DNA of 64,000 bases from Arcanobacterium phocae (GCF_018913465.1 NZ_JABAPM010000002.1:248001-312000), one strand, 5' to 3'; shown: positions 17,551 to 27,435, numbered from the stretch's first letter. Numbers and translations: made by a program. The notes: generated by a model not told the origin, from the sequence alone.

Positions 17551-18486
17551 ATGAGTTTTTCGTCAGAGTCTTCCCGTGATCTTTCTGCTTTCGCCTGGCT
17601 ATCCGTGGGCGCCGCAGTCGTAACAATCAGTTTGAAATATGTTGCGTACGAAGTTACAGGTTCAGTATCACTTTTATCGGACGCGATGGAATCCGTTGTC
17701 AACCTAGTTGCCGCCATCGTCGCCCTGTTGGCTCTGAAGCTCGCCGCAAAGCCCGCAAATTCACGGTTTCCGTTCGGCCGGTCCAAAGCGGAGTATTTTT
17801 CTGCTGCCCTCGAAGGCGCAATGATCTTTGGCGCGGCCGCTCTCATCATGTTTACAGCTATTGAACGCCTGATTCGGCCGGTCGAGGTTGATCAGCTCGG
17901 TATCGGAATTATCATTTCTCTCATTGCGTCAGCTGTTAACGCTGCAGCTGGTTTTCTATTGTTAAGAGCAGGAAAAAGATACACCTCGCCCACTCTGATT
18001 GCGGACGCAAAACATCTGTTTACTGACATCGTCACTTCGGCTGGCGTCGTCGTCGGTGTTGGTCTAGTGGCAATCACGGGCTGGTCTCAGCTTGATCCGA
18101 TTATCGCGATCTGCGTTGCGTTAAACATTATCTACGTTGGCGTTACTCTTATGCGGGACGCCCTAGCTGGACTTATGGATGTCGCATTGCCCGACGACGA
18201 AAACAAAGTCATCATCGAAATTCTCAATTCGCATACGCAAGAAGGACGTATTTCCTTCCACGGCCTGCAAACTCGCGTCTCCGGACATGACCGTCACATT
18301 AATTTCGATGCCCTTGTCCCTGATTTATGGACAGTCAAACAAGGCCATGACTTTGCTGAGAACCTCGTCCGCGAAATCCAACAACAATTATCAGATGCGA
18401 CCGTGACAGTTCACGTCGAACCGATCAATGATCCAGAATCTTATAAGGACATTCCACAAGGCTATATCCCCTTGAAAAAAATGTAA
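17551..18486 (+). CDS. Cation diffusion facilitator (CDF) family metal efflux protein
   Basis: CDF proteins export divalent metals such as Zn, Mn or Fe in exchange for protons. Starting at ATG 17551 (MSFSSESSRDLSAFAW) gives 311 residues; a longer frame reaches 17491 without added homology. Six membrane segments are visible between about residues 12 and 200. The transport site residues are SLLSDAMESVVN in TM2 and DAKHLFTDIVTSAGV in TM5, that is D...D and H...D, a Zn-type arrangement. A cytoplasmic dimerisation domain follows (HGLQTRVSGHDRHINFDALV). It is divergent from rpsP. Metal specificity cannot be fixed from sequence alone. Confidence 0.93.
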   Translation: MSFSSESSRDLSAFAWLSVGAAVVTISLKYVAYEVTGSVSLLSDAMESVVNLVAAIVALLALKLAAKPANSRFPFGRSKAEYFSAALEGAMIFGAAALIMFTAIERLIRPVEVDQLGIGIIISLIASAVNAAAGFLLLRAGKRYTSPTLIADAKHLFTDIVTSAGVVVGVGLVAITGWSQLDPIIAICVALNIIYVGVTLMRDALAGLMDVALPDDENKVIIEILNSHTQEGRISFHGLQTRVSGHDRHINFDALVPDLWTVKQGHDFAENLVREIQQQLSDATVTVHVEPINDPESYKDIPQGYIPLKKM

Positions 18487-18568
18487 AAGGTCATACAGTA
18501 TAATTTATCAACTGTTGACGATCAGTATGTTCTAGCCGATGCACTCTAGAACAAGGAACGGAATTTCA

Positions 18569-18958
18569 ATGAAGAAAACTCTGACCGTTATGTCGCTGGG
18601 TAGCTTATTACTCTCTGCCCTGCTCTATCTTGTCTTTGCTTCCCGCCTAATATCAGGAATAGGATTCCCATTCCTGCCACTTATCATTGCGGCTATGTTA
18701 GGTTTCGTAGGCATCGTCACCTTAAATATTCTGCTGGTGGCATCTTCATGGAATTCTCCATCACGAGCGCTAGCCGTCTTGTTTCTGATCGGAGAAGCCT
18801 GCTTACTTCTTGCCTTGTGTATTGGATTTGTGAGCGTTGACGAATACCCCTCATTGGGTCGCTTCCTTACTTCCACGCCACTTTCTACCGGTTTAAGCAT
18901 CGCTGGCGTTGCCACATGGCTAGTGACGTTGGGGGTTTATTCACGCCGATCCCATTAA
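18569..18958 (+). CDS. Small membrane protein of unknown function
   Basis: From ATG 18569 (MKKTLTVMSLGSLLLSALLY; GGA eight bases upstream) the product has 129 residues and about four membrane helices: near 5-25, 35-58, 66-90 and 108-125. No family motif is recognised. It lies 82 bases after the efflux gene on the same strand and ends 16 bases before a shared bidirectional terminator. A co-transcribed accessory to the efflux protein is possible but not supported by any motif. Confidence 0.7.
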   Translation: MKKTLTVMSLGSLLLSALLYLVFASRLISGIGFPFLPLIIAAMLGFVGIVTLNILLVASSWNSPSRALAVLFLIGEACLLLALCIGFVSVDEYPSLGRFLTSTPLSTGLSIAGVATWLVTLGVYSRRSH

Positions 18959-18974
18959 CCCATAATCAAACCAA

Positions 18975-19033
18975 GTGACCGATACTCTATCCAGCTATTT
19001 CCATAGAAATAGTTTGAGTATCGGTCACTTTTT
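18975..19033. terminator. Bidirectional terminator with nested hairpin
   Basis: Outer 13-base arms (GTGACCGATACTC, 18975-18987 and 19016-19028) are perfect. An inner stem CTATTTC/GAAATAG lies in the loop. TTTTT follows on the plus strand. It overlaps the last codons and stop of the convergent amidohydrolase gene. Confidence 0.85.
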
Positions 19034-20110
19034 AGTTCTTTTTATGCCTGAAAACCGGATCCCATCGATAAACACCGAGGCGGGATGCAACGTCTGCGTA
19101 ATATCTACTTCCGGATCGCTATCGTAGACAACGAAATCAGCCGGAGCTCCCTCCTCCCAAGTCGGCAATCCAATCCGAGAACGTCCCGCATAACTCGCAT
19201 TCGCCATCGCAAAATCTGGCGGGAAACCATCAGCTACGGCGTCAATAAGTTCATGTGGCATCGATAGTTCGCCAACGTTCTCCGACGTATCCGTGCCCAA
19301 CAGCATAGGTACTCCCGATTCCATCATTAGCTCTAAATGCTCGCGCCGCTTCCGGTCCATTCCCCGCATCCGTTCCACATAGATCGGGAAACGCGAACCG
19401 GCGTCAGCAAATTCTGGAAACCGCCTAATTTGATGGACGGTCGGGGTAATCAGAATTCCACGATGCGCAGCTTCTTGCAGGTGCTCAGCCGTCATTCCAG
19501 TGCCGTGCTCGATACCGTCTACTCCGGCTTCGAGCAGATCATCGATAGTTTCGGTACAAAACGAGTGCACAGTTACTTTACCGCCACGTTCGTGAACCGC
19601 ATCCACTGCATCCGCTAGAGCAGACTGGGGCCACACCGGACGATTGTCGCCCACTGCGCGATCAATCCAATCGCCCACGATTTTGATCCACCCATCAGAT
19701 TTCTCGTACTCAATAATGGCTTGGCCGACGAGATCAGTTGGTTCAACTTCAACAGCTAGGTGACGCGTGTACCGTTTGGGACGGGAAATATGTTGGCCAC
19801 AATGAATCACACGTGGCAAACCATCGTAGCGATCCTCATTGGGATTTTGCTGCCCACCGCAATCACGAACCGCGGTAACACCCCATCCGCGTAATGCGGT
19901 TAGCCGACGACGTACCTCACGCCGGTCAAGCAAACGTCCATCACGGTTGACACCCGGGTGGGTATGGGCATCAAGTAAGCCTGGATAAACATAGCCGACG
20001 ACACTGGTTACGGCTCCCTGTGGTTTTTGCTGTGTTATGCGCCCGTCAACAATCCACATCTCACGATGCGACGTGCCCCGTAGCGTACCGCTCAGCCGAT
20101 AATTCACCAA
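19025..20110 (-). CDS. Amidohydrolase (imidazolonepropionase-like metal-dependent hydrolase)
   Basis: The 361-residue protein has the amidohydrolase barrel with metal ligands: HTH in LLDAHTHPG, K in WIKIVGDW (the position of a carboxylated lysine), H in VTVHSFCTE, H in DGIEHGTGM and D in LLGTDTSE. A small beta sandwich from the N-terminus (ending VVGYVYPG) is completed at the C-terminus (APADFVVYDSDP). The reaction and substrate are unknown. It starts nine bases after ffh, so it is co-transcribed with ftsY-ffh. Its last codons lie inside the terminator hairpin. Confidence 0.9.
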   Translation of the reverse strand: MVNYRLSGTLRGTSHREMWIVDGRITQQKPQGAVTSVVGYVYPGLLDAHTHPGVNRDGRLLDRREVRRRLTALRGWGVTAVRDCGGQQNPNEDRYDGLPRVIHCGQHISRPKRYTRHLAVEVEPTDLVGQAIIEYEKSDGWIKIVGDWIDRAVGDNRPVWPQSALADAVDAVHERGGKVTVHSFCTETIDDLLEAGVDGIEHGTGMTAEHLQEAAHRGILITPTVHQIRRFPEFADAGSRFPIYVERMRGMDRKRREHLELMMESGVPMLLGTDTSENVGELSMPHELIDAVADGFPPDFAMANASYAGRSRIGLPTWEEGAPADFVVYDSDPEVDITQTLHPASVFIDGIRFSGIKRTKK

Positions 20111-20119
20111 CGAGCAAAC

Positions 20120-21670
20120 CTATCGCAGGAATTTCTTTAGATCGTCCAAGTTCACGTCCGGCTGGGCGCTAGATTGTCCACCAAAAGCGCTTCCGGACGC
20201 TTCCCGTTTCCGAGCCGCTTCAAGCTCCTGTTGCCGACGCTTAGCCGGATTACCAGAGCGGCCTTTCTTCGAGCCGCTCTTCTTCTTAGCTTTCTTATTT
20301 TGTTTCTTGGTATACCCACCGCCCGGCATTCCCGGGATCGATGGCATTCCAGGCATGCCAGGGATTCCACCGCCGCGCGCCATTTGTGTCATCATCTTCT
20401 TGGCCTGCTCAAAGCGATCCATCAAAGAATTCACTTCTTGCACAGACGTACCCGAACCCTTAGCAATACGCATACGCCGAGAACCATTCAGAATCTTAGG
20501 ATTGGCACGTTCTTTTTTAGTCATGGAGAGCACGATGGCTTCTTGGCGATCAATCTCGCGTTCGTCGAAACCTTCGATAGCCTCCCGGAACTGTCCCATA
20601 CCCGGGAGCATGCCCATGATTTTCTTCATCGACCCCATCTTGCGCATCTGGTTAAGCTGCGCCAAGAAATCGTCAAGAGTAAAATCGCCGCCTGCCATCT
20701 TAGCGGCTAAGTCAGCAGCTTCTTCCTCATTCCAGGTGCGTTCCGCCTGTTCAATAAGAGTGAGAATATCACCCATATCGAGGATACGAGATGCCATCCG
20801 ATCAGCATGGAACCGCTCAAACGCATCGAGTTTCTCACCAGTAGATGCAAAGAGTACTGGTTGACCGGTAACACCACGCACTGAAAGCGCCGCACCACCG
20901 CGGGCATCGCCGTCGAGCTTCGAGAGAACAACACCCGTGAATCCAACGCCGTCGCGGAAAGCCAACGACGTCGTCACTGCGTCCTGACCAATCATCGCGT
21001 CCAGCACAAACAAGATTTCATCCGGATTTACCGCGTCGCGAATATTGCGAGCCTGGGCCATCATTTCTTCATCGATGCCCAAACGACCTGCAGTATCAAC
21101 CACAACCACGTCGAAGCCGTTTTCTTGAGCATGCGCAACACCGGAGCGAGCTACCTGAACCGGATCACCGATTCCGTTACCTGGCTGTGGCGCCCACACC
21201 TCAACGCCAGCTTGACCAGCAACAACCGTCAGCTGTTGCACGGCGTTTGGCCGCTGCAGATCAGATGCAACCAGCAACGGGCGCTTGCCACTTTCGCGCA
21301 GCCAGCGGCCCAGCTTCCCAGCCAAGGTGGTTTTACCAGCACCTTGCAAGCCGGCCAGCATAATGACTGTTGGACGTCCGGTAGCCCAATTCAGCTCCCG
21401 ACTTTCCCCACCGAGCACCGCAATAAGCTCTTCGTTAACGATCTTAACAACTTGTTGTGCCGGGTTGAGTGCCTGCGAAGCAACAGCCCCTACAGCCTTT
21501 TCCCGAACCGCCGCCGTAAAAGTACGGACAACCGGTAACGCCACGTCAGCATCCAATAACGCGCGGCGAATATCGGAAATTACTGCCTCGACATCCTGCT
21601 CGGATAACCGACCGCGCTTGCGAAGATTCCGCAAGGAACCGGTAATACGATCAGAGAGGGAGTTGAACAT
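20120..21670 (-). CDS. ffh: Signal recognition particle protein Ffh
   Basis: Ffh binds 4.5S RNA and signal sequences of membrane proteins and hands ribosomes to FtsY. The 516 residues comprise the N domain (MFNSLSDRITGSLRNLRKRG), the G domain with GLQGAGKTTLAGKLG, VVVDTAGRLGIDE and TGVVLSKLDGDARGGAAL, and the M domain with the RNA-binding RIAKGSGTSVQEVN and NGSRRMRI. The C-terminus is Gly/Met/Pro-rich (GGGIPGMPGMPSIPGMPGGG) and then basic, as usual in actinobacteria. AAAGG lies seven bases before the ATG. The SRP RNA gene was not found here. Confidence 0.97.
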   Translation of the reverse strand: MFNSLSDRITGSLRNLRKRGRLSEQDVEAVISDIRRALLDADVALPVVRTFTAAVREKAVGAVASQALNPAQQVVKIVNEELIAVLGGESRELNWATGRPTVIMLAGLQGAGKTTLAGKLGRWLRESGKRPLLVASDLQRPNAVQQLTVVAGQAGVEVWAPQPGNGIGDPVQVARSGVAHAQENGFDVVVVDTAGRLGIDEEMMAQARNIRDAVNPDEILFVLDAMIGQDAVTTSLAFRDGVGFTGVVLSKLDGDARGGAALSVRGVTGQPVLFASTGEKLDAFERFHADRMASRILDMGDILTLIEQAERTWNEEEAADLAAKMAGGDFTLDDFLAQLNQMRKMGSMKKIMGMLPGMGQFREAIEGFDEREIDRQEAIVLSMTKKERANPKILNGSRRMRIAKGSGTSVQEVNSLMDRFEQAKKMMTQMARGGGIPGMPGMPSIPGMPGGGYTKKQNKKAKKKSGSKKGRSGNPAKRRQQELEAARKREASGSAFGGQSSAQPDVNLDDLKKFLR

Positions 21671-21712
21671 GACAGACCTTTCGACAGGGATTAATCGGGA
21701 ACGATAGGAGTT

Positions 21713-22813
21713 TTAGGATAGTAGCGAATCGACGAAGTTTTCTGGATCGAACGGAGCAAAATCATCCGCGCCCTCGCCCAGACCAACAAACTTCACTGGG
21801 ACGCCAAGCGCACGCTGGACTGAAATAACGATTCCACCTTTTGCAGTACCGTCAAGCTTGGACAAGACGATACCAGTGATTCCGGCGGCTTGAGCAAACA
21901 CTTCGGCCTGGCGCATGCCATTTTGACCAGTGGTTGCGTCTAGGACGAGCAGGACTTCGCCAGTAGGCACAGTTTTTTCCATAACGCGCTTAATTTTGCC
22001 GAGCTCATCCATAAGCCCAGCTTTGTTTTGGAGACGCCCAGCAGTATCAACGATGACGACGTCGACGCCGGTATCGGCTCCCTGCTTAACTGCGTCAAAT
22101 GCTACCGAGGCCGGATCTGCGCCTTCACGGTCGGAGCGAACTACCTCTACCCCAACGCGTTCGCCCCAGGTGCAGAGCTGATCAGCTGCGGCCGCACGGA
22201 ACGTATCTGCTGCTCCCAAAAGTACAGTGTGCTCTTGGGCAACAAGAAGACGAGCAAGTTTACCAGTGGTTGTAGTTTTACCAGTGCCATTAACACCAAC
22301 CATCAAAATGGTAGCTGGTTTGTTCGTTAGTGCGAGCGAACGATCCATCTCCACATTGACGGCTTTCAATAATTCGTCACGCAATAGTTGCCGGGTATCG
22401 GCTTCCGGGCCAGCAACTTTCACTGCGGTGCGCAAGTTATCGAGAATCTCAGTGGTGGCATCTAAGCCAACATCAGCCATCAACAAGGTTTCTTCTAGTT
22501 CTTCCCAATCTGCTGGCGATAGGTCACCACGAGAAAGGATTCCAAGCAATGCCTGGCCGAGCCCACCCGAATGTGCCAAACGTGCCCGTAAGCGTTGCAT
22601 ACGCGACGGCATTGATTCTGGGACTTCCTGCGCCGGTGAACTAAGCACCGTATCTGGGGTAGGTTCTGCCTCTTCTTCAGCAGGTAGTAGTTGCGTTTGT
22701 TGGGCAGGCGGAAGCTGATCAGACCGGCGTGTTTTTATGAATGCAACCGCCCCACCAAGCGCAACAAGTGCTAGCAGGGAAACAATAATGACAAGATAAG
22801 TTAAAGAAGACAC
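21713..22813 (-). CDS. ftsY: Signal recognition particle receptor FtsY
   Basis: FtsY docks the SRP at the membrane. The 366-residue protein starts at GTG 22813 (GGAAG eight bases upstream) and has an N-terminal membrane helix (LVIIVSLLALVALGGAVAF), an acidic/Pro linker, then the NG domain: GVNGTGKTTTTGKLARL, VDTAGRLQNKAGLMDEL and LSKLDGTAKGGIVI. The membrane anchor is an actinobacterial feature. It precedes ffh by 42 bases, so both partners of the SRP pathway are in one operon. Confidence 0.97.
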   Translation of the reverse strand: MSSLTYLVIIVSLLALVALGGAVAFIKTRRSDQLPPAQQTQLLPAEEEAEPTPDTVLSSPAQEVPESMPSRMQRLRARLAHSGGLGQALLGILSRGDLSPADWEELEETLLMADVGLDATTEILDNLRTAVKVAGPEADTRQLLRDELLKAVNVEMDRSLALTNKPATILMVGVNGTGKTTTTGKLARLLVAQEHTVLLGAADTFRAAAADQLCTWGERVGVEVVRSDREGADPASVAFDAVKQGADTGVDVVIVDTAGRLQNKAGLMDELGKIKRVMEKTVPTGEVLLVLDATTGQNGMRQAEVFAQAAGITGIVLSKLDGTAKGGIVISVQRALGVPVKFVGLGEGADDFAPFDPENFVDSLLS

Positions 22814-22850
22814 ATGCTAATCTTCCCGCACAATGGAAGAAAAATAAACT

Positions 22851-23192
22851 TTAGGCGGCGTGATTTTCCTTCTTTAACATATCTGCTACCTTTTTAACCC
22901 TTTCCACACCAGGGTTTGATGCCAATTCACTCACCGCAGCATTGAGCTCTTCCGGTGTCAAATACGCGTCACCTTCATAAGGCGCAAACGTGGAAAACAC
23001 ATCATTGATAGAGACGTCATGATGCTCGATGGCAAACTGTTCAGTATCGAGCCGGTCTGCTCGCATCGCTTTAACAGCATCAACATAGTATCCAACGAAG
23101 CCCTTTTCAGGACAACGCCACGAAGCTATCAGCCAGATAACACCGATAGCAAATACAGACATTACACACACAACAATCAACGGTAACCACAC
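22851..23192 (-). CDS. Small single-pass membrane protein, unknown
   Basis: The 113-residue protein starts at GTG 23192 and has one N-terminal membrane helix (PLIVVCVMSVFAIGVIWLIAS) followed by a soluble, mostly helical part ending in VERVKKVADMLKKENHAA. No family is recognised. It lies between smc and ftsY on the same strand (57 and 37 bases away), so it belongs to that transcript. Codon use and a plausible start support a real gene; function is open. Confidence 0.7.
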   Translation of the reverse strand: MWLPLIVVCVMSVFAIGVIWLIASWRCPEKGFVGYYVDAVKAMRADRLDTEQFAIEHHDVSINDVFSTFAPYEGDAYLTPEELNAAVSELASNPGVERVKKVADMLKKENHAA

Positions 23193-23249
23193 ACTCTTAG
23201 TGTGCCTTCACCAAGTTAGGAATGGATACAGGGCACGCTATTTCGTCAG

Positions 23250-26200
23250 TCACATTTGGGTAACATCTTTGAGGCGTTGTGAGATCACCGTGGTAACTCC
23301 GCCTTCGCGCATCGCCACGCCATAGAGTGCGTCGGCAATTTCCATTGTGCGCTTGTGGTGGGTGATGACTAAGAGCTGCGAATTTTCTTGAAGTTCGACG
23401 AAAATATCTAGGAGCCGGGAAAGATTGACATCATCTAATGCAGCTTCTACTTCGTCCATCACATAGAACGGTGATGGACGGGCCATGAAAATCGCAACCA
23501 AAAAAGCAAGAGCGGTCAAGGAGCGCTCGCCACCGGAGAGTAACGAAAGCCGTTTCACCCGTTTACCCGGCGGACGAGCTTCAATGTCAATTCCAGTCGT
23601 AAGGATCGAATCTGGATCCGTCAGCACCAATTTACCTTCTCCACCAGGAAACAGCCGCGGGAAAATACGTTCAAATGCGCGAGCCACATCTTGATATGCT
23701 CCACCCATCACTTCGTGAACGCGTGAGTCAATATCGCTCACTATCTGTAGCAGATCGGCACGCGACTGACGCAAATCAGCCAATTGTTCCGATAGGTAAC
23801 TGTGGCGTTCTTCCAGCGCTGCGTGTTCTTCTAACGCCAATGGATTAATTTTTCCGAGTTTGGCGAGATCACGTTCCGCGCGGGCTAGTCGTTTTTCTTG
23901 TTCACTACGCACATACGGGTATGAGCGTGGACGTCCTTCGTCGTCTACCGATTCCGGATCAACAATGAGCTGATGTGGCCCGAACTCATCGATTAACGTG
24001 GCCGCTTCCATGCCAAGATCTTCGATGGCACGCTGAGCTAACTGCTTATACGTCAGTTGTAGTTCGGCAAGAGCCAGTTCGTGTTGGTGGCGGCTGTCGT
24101 CAAATTTTCGTTCCTGCGCCAAAGCTGCATCAAGTGTCCGGCGCGCCTGGGCTATGCCAGCTTCTCGTACCGAATGTGCTTCGTTCAGTTCTTCGCGTTC
24201 CTGATTGATCTCAGTCTCCAAACGCTGTGCCTCGCGTGCTGCCCGGTCAGCATACTCATATACTTTCTCAGCGATCTGTGCAGCCTGGGCGCGTCGTTGC
24301 GCGGCGCGTTCTTCTTGCGCAATCCGCGCTTCAACAGATCGCGCAGTGTTTTCTAAGGTGTCAGCTCGGCCAGCAACTGCGCGCAAGCGTTCTTCGCGGG
24401 TACGCAACGACAGCCGGGCTTCGGTTTCTTGAGCACGTGCTTGTATCGTTGCCTGATGCGCAGACTCACGCTGCGACTGCAACTGAGCTAATTTAGCTGT
24501 TTGCTCCGCTGGATCATCGCTGGTAGCCGCATTTCTTGATTCGAGTTCGGCGCATTTGTCAGTATGTGCCGCAAGATCAGCATCAATGCGTTGTATTCGC
24601 TGTTCATTTCGTTCGGTTTCCGCCTGCGCCGCGGAAAGGGATTGCCGTAACACTCCCAATTGGGCACTAATCGCCGCCACCTGAGAATCACGACTGGTGA
24701 GCTGAGTTGCGAGAAGATCATAGTTTTCTTGTGCCACGTTACGCGCAGAAATAGCTTTATCGATATCGCGTTGGGCTTCTTGTTCTACTTCGTGGGCACG
24801 TTCTGCTTGTTGTACCGCATCATCATAGAGAGCTTGTCTAGCCAAGATCGCATTATGCTCCACTTCCCCACCGCGAGCCGTAGTTAACGTGACGACGTCG
24901 CCAGCTAACGTTGCGACTCGCTGAGCACCAGCGTTCATGAGTTTGCGGGCAATGCGCAGATCCGTAGCAAGCACAGTATCAGCGAGGTAATAACGTAAGG
25001 CGTGTGCTACGTCGTCGTCCCCATGAATCACTGACGATGCCGAACGCGCCTCGTGCTCTGATACGCCGGCAGTCTCAATAAGTGTCTGCGTCTGATCGCC
25101 ACAATCATGCCGGGCACTTATAAGGAAATCTACGTGTCCAGCATTTGCTTGGCGGGCAGCCTGCAAGGCGTCAATCGCGAGATCGACGTCGGTCACAACT
25201 GCACCATCTGCAATACCAAGCATCGCAGCTTCGATTCCAGCTTCCCAGCCAGCGTCGATTCGGATGGCATCACGCACAAGCCCATTGATCCCGATTCGGT
25301 GGGTGTCCAACGCCCATGCGGTAGCATTTTCTGGGGCAAGTGACAGTTTCAATGTTTCGGCTTTAGTTTGCCAGGCAACGCTTTGTCCCTGTGCCTGAGT
25401 TAGTGTTTCGCGAGCGCGCTCCACCTGTTCACTGGCAGCAGCAAGGTCTTTCGCGGCTTCCTCATGTTCAATGGCAAGGGTGTCATCGCCGTCGGTATGG
25501 GCAACAATATCTTGTTCAAGCCGGGCAACCTGGTCGGCAGCATCGCGGGCGCGAATCTGTGCATCGTTCCCAGCGCTGACTACGCGTTCGCGTTCTGCCG
25601 TCAACGCTTCGAGCCGCGACTTCACGGCAGTAATTTTGCCAGCTAACCGTGCTGCGGCTTCACGCTGGTCAGCCAAGGCACGATTGACCAACGCCAGCTC
25701 AGCATCTATGCTTCGTTCGGTCCGCTCACAGTCTTCCCGTTGGGTGATTACCGCGTTGAGGGTATCGTGCGCTTGCTGGACCAATGCGGTTAGTTCGTCT
25801 TCTTCTTGCCGCGCGACCTGTGCTCGCTCACGAATAGATTCGGGAGATTCGCCCCGGTGGATATCAGGCGTTGCCGAAAGCAAGGATCGGTGGCGTTCTC
25901 CCGCCAGCGCACGCAACGACGCGAAGCGTTCCGCCAGCGCTGTTACACGTTGCCAGTTATCGGTGAATTCGGCAAGCTTCGGGCTAGCTTGGGCGCGTTC
26001 GTTTTCCAGCCGTTCGAGTTCGTCGCGGGCGGTACTTACCGCATGCTCGATTGCTACTCGTTGTTGCGCAAGCGTCTGTTTATTGGTGGTTTGGCTGGCG
26101 AGCCGTGCCTGAGCTTGGGCTAGATCATCAGCTAGGAGCCGGGCGCGAGCGTCGAATACATGCTGTTGAATTGCTTGTGCACGGCGCGCGGTTGACGCTT

Positions 26201-26822
26201 GGCGAGCCAACGGGCCAAGTTGGCGGCGCAGTTCTGCGGTGAGGTCTTCGATCCGAGTGAGATTGGCTTGCATCGCATCGAGTTTGTGCAGGGCTTTTTC
26301 TTTACGACGACGATGCTTGAGTACTCCAGCAGCCTCTTCAATAAATGACCGGCGGTCTTCGGGAGTAGCGGTCAAAACTTGGTCGAGTTTTCCTTGCCCG
26401 ATAATGACGTGCATCTGTCTGCCCATACCGGTGTCAGATAGGAGTTCTTGAATATCAAGCAACCGGCATGGACTGCCATTGATAGCATATTCAGAACCGC
26501 CCGCGCGGAATAGGGTCCGCGAAATTGTCACTTCCGAATAGTCAATGGGCAATGCGCCATCACTATTGTCAATCGTCAGCGAAACTTCGGCTCGGCCCAA
26601 GGCAGGACGTGATGCGGTTCCGGCAAAAATAACATCAGTCATATTGCCGCCGCGCAAATTTTTTGCGCCTTGTTCGCCCATCACCCATGCCAGGGCATCA
26701 ACAACGTTCGACTTGCCCGATCCGTTCGGGCCGACAACACAGTTGATCCCTGGTTCAAAGTGGAGCGTGGTTGCCGAAGCAAAGGACTTAAAACCACGCA
26801 ATGTGAGTGTTTTTAAGTGCAC
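23250..26822 (-). CDS. smc: Chromosome segregation ATPase SMC
   Basis: SMC is the ring-shaped ATPase that organises and segregates chromosomes with ScpA and ScpB. The 1190 residues have Walker A GPNGSGKSN (31-39) in the N-terminal head, two long coiled coils rich in Gln/Arg/Glu/Ala, a hinge near residues 500-650 (GINGLVRDAIRID and surrounding), and the C-terminal head with signature LLSGGERSLTALAF and Walker B FYVMDEVEAALDD. Length fits the family. The start is GTG 26822, with no ATG nearby, five bases after the dhaL stop. ScpAB genes are not in the window. Confidence 0.98.
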   Translation of the reverse strand: MHLKTLTLRGFKSFASATTLHFEPGINCVVGPNGSGKSNVVDALAWVMGEQGAKNLRGGNMTDVIFAGTASRPALGRAEVSLTIDNSDGALPIDYSEVTISRTLFRAGGSEYAINGSPCRLLDIQELLSDTGMGRQMHVIIGQGKLDQVLTATPEDRRSFIEEAAGVLKHRRRKEKALHKLDAMQANLTRIEDLTAELRRQLGPLARQASTARRAQAIQQHVFDARARLLADDLAQAQARLASQTTNKQTLAQQRVAIEHAVSTARDELERLENERAQASPKLAEFTDNWQRVTALAERFASLRALAGERHRSLLSATPDIHRGESPESIRERAQVARQEEDELTALVQQAHDTLNAVITQREDCERTERSIDAELALVNRALADQREAAARLAGKITAVKSRLEALTAERERVVSAGNDAQIRARDAADQVARLEQDIVAHTDGDDTLAIEHEEAAKDLAAASEQVERARETLTQAQGQSVAWQTKAETLKLSLAPENATAWALDTHRIGINGLVRDAIRIDAGWEAGIEAAMLGIADGAVVTDVDLAIDALQAARQANAGHVDFLISARHDCGDQTQTLIETAGVSEHEARSASSVIHGDDDVAHALRYYLADTVLATDLRIARKLMNAGAQRVATLAGDVVTLTTARGGEVEHNAILARQALYDDAVQQAERAHEVEQEAQRDIDKAISARNVAQENYDLLATQLTSRDSQVAAISAQLGVLRQSLSAAQAETERNEQRIQRIDADLAAHTDKCAELESRNAATSDDPAEQTAKLAQLQSQRESAHQATIQARAQETEARLSLRTREERLRAVAGRADTLENTARSVEARIAQEERAAQRRAQAAQIAEKVYEYADRAAREAQRLETEINQEREELNEAHSVREAGIAQARRTLDAALAQERKFDDSRHQHELALAELQLTYKQLAQRAIEDLGMEAATLIDEFGPHQLIVDPESVDDEGRPRSYPYVRSEQEKRLARAERDLAKLGKINPLALEEHAALEERHSYLSEQLADLRQSRADLLQIVSDIDSRVHEVMGGAYQDVARAFERIFPRLFPGGEGKLVLTDPDSILTTGIDIEARPPGKRVKRLSLLSGGERSLTALAFLVAIFMARPSPFYVMDEVEAALDDVNLSRLLDIFVELQENSQLLVITHHKRTMEIADALYGVAMREGGVTTVISQRLKDVTQM

Positions 26823-26826
26823 GTTA

Positions 26827-27435
26827 TTAGCTTACACATTCCCGTAATGCTTGGAGAATGAGCTGTGTGGAAGCGGCTCCTGGGTCAAGATGTCCAATGG
26901 TACGCTCACCGAGGTATGAGGCACGTCCCTTGGTGGCAACCATCGGTATCGTATTTTGCGCCGCGGTGTGCGCGGTCTCGGTCATAAGCTGTGCTGAAGC
27001 CACTAAGTCGGCGCCTTCATCAACGGCAGTGTTGACGGCATCAGATACCGGTAGCCAGACATCGAGCATCGTTTTTTCGTGTGCCTGCGCATGTCCGCGC
27101 CCTTGAATGGCTGCAACTGCCCGGTCTAACATCGCGGCTAGTGTTGCTGGCGTGAGTTCGTCATTGGCAACATCAGCCATCCGAATAAAAGCTGACCCGT
27201 ATAGCGGTCCGGCAGCTCCACCGACGTTGGAAATCAACGTCATCCCAATGCCACGCAGAACATCCTCTGCGTGGGGATCTGCGTGAGCATCTAAATATTC
27301 GACAACGGCCCGAAAACCCCGATCCAGATTCTCGCCATGATCAGCATCGCCAATCTGACGGTCTAATTCGATCAGGGATTCACGGTTGTCTTTAATAAGC
27401 TCAGCTATTCGGTATCCCCATTGCCGTGCCCACAT
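26827..27435 (-). CDS. dhaL: Dihydroxyacetone kinase subunit L-like protein (DhaL)
   Basis: DhaL is the nucleotide-binding subunit of dihydroxyacetone kinase. The 202-residue product has the Mg/ATP motif IGDADHGENLDRG, NVGGAAGPLYGSAF, and KGRASYLGERTIGHLDPGAAS, all family hallmarks. I start at ATG 27435, which overlaps the ndk stop by one base (TAATG); a GTG three codons earlier is less likely. It is unusual in that no dhaK or phosphotransfer subunit is adjacent: neighbours are ndk upstream and smc downstream. A partner DhaK elsewhere, or an independent role, is possible. Confidence 0.9.
   Translation of the reverse strand: MWARQWGYRIAELIKDNRESLIELDRQIGDADHGENLDRGFRAVVEYLDAHADPHAEDVLRGIGMTLISNVGGAAGPLYGSAFIRMADVANDELTPATLAAMLDRAVAAIQGRGHAQAHEKTMLDVWLPVSDAVNTAVDEGADLVASAQLMTETAHTAAQNTIPMVATKGRASYLGERTIGHLDPGAASTQLILQALRECVS

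Noticed and set aside
20174-20864. Two long plus-strand ORFs within ffh
   Set aside because: Antisense to the ffh M domain, with no start signals and compositions typical of shadow frames.
25471-26112. Plus-strand ORF of 213 residues inside smc
   Set aside because: Antisense to the coiled-coil part of smc; Arg/Ser/Ala-rich composition is that of a reverse frame of Gln/Glu/Arg/Ala codons.
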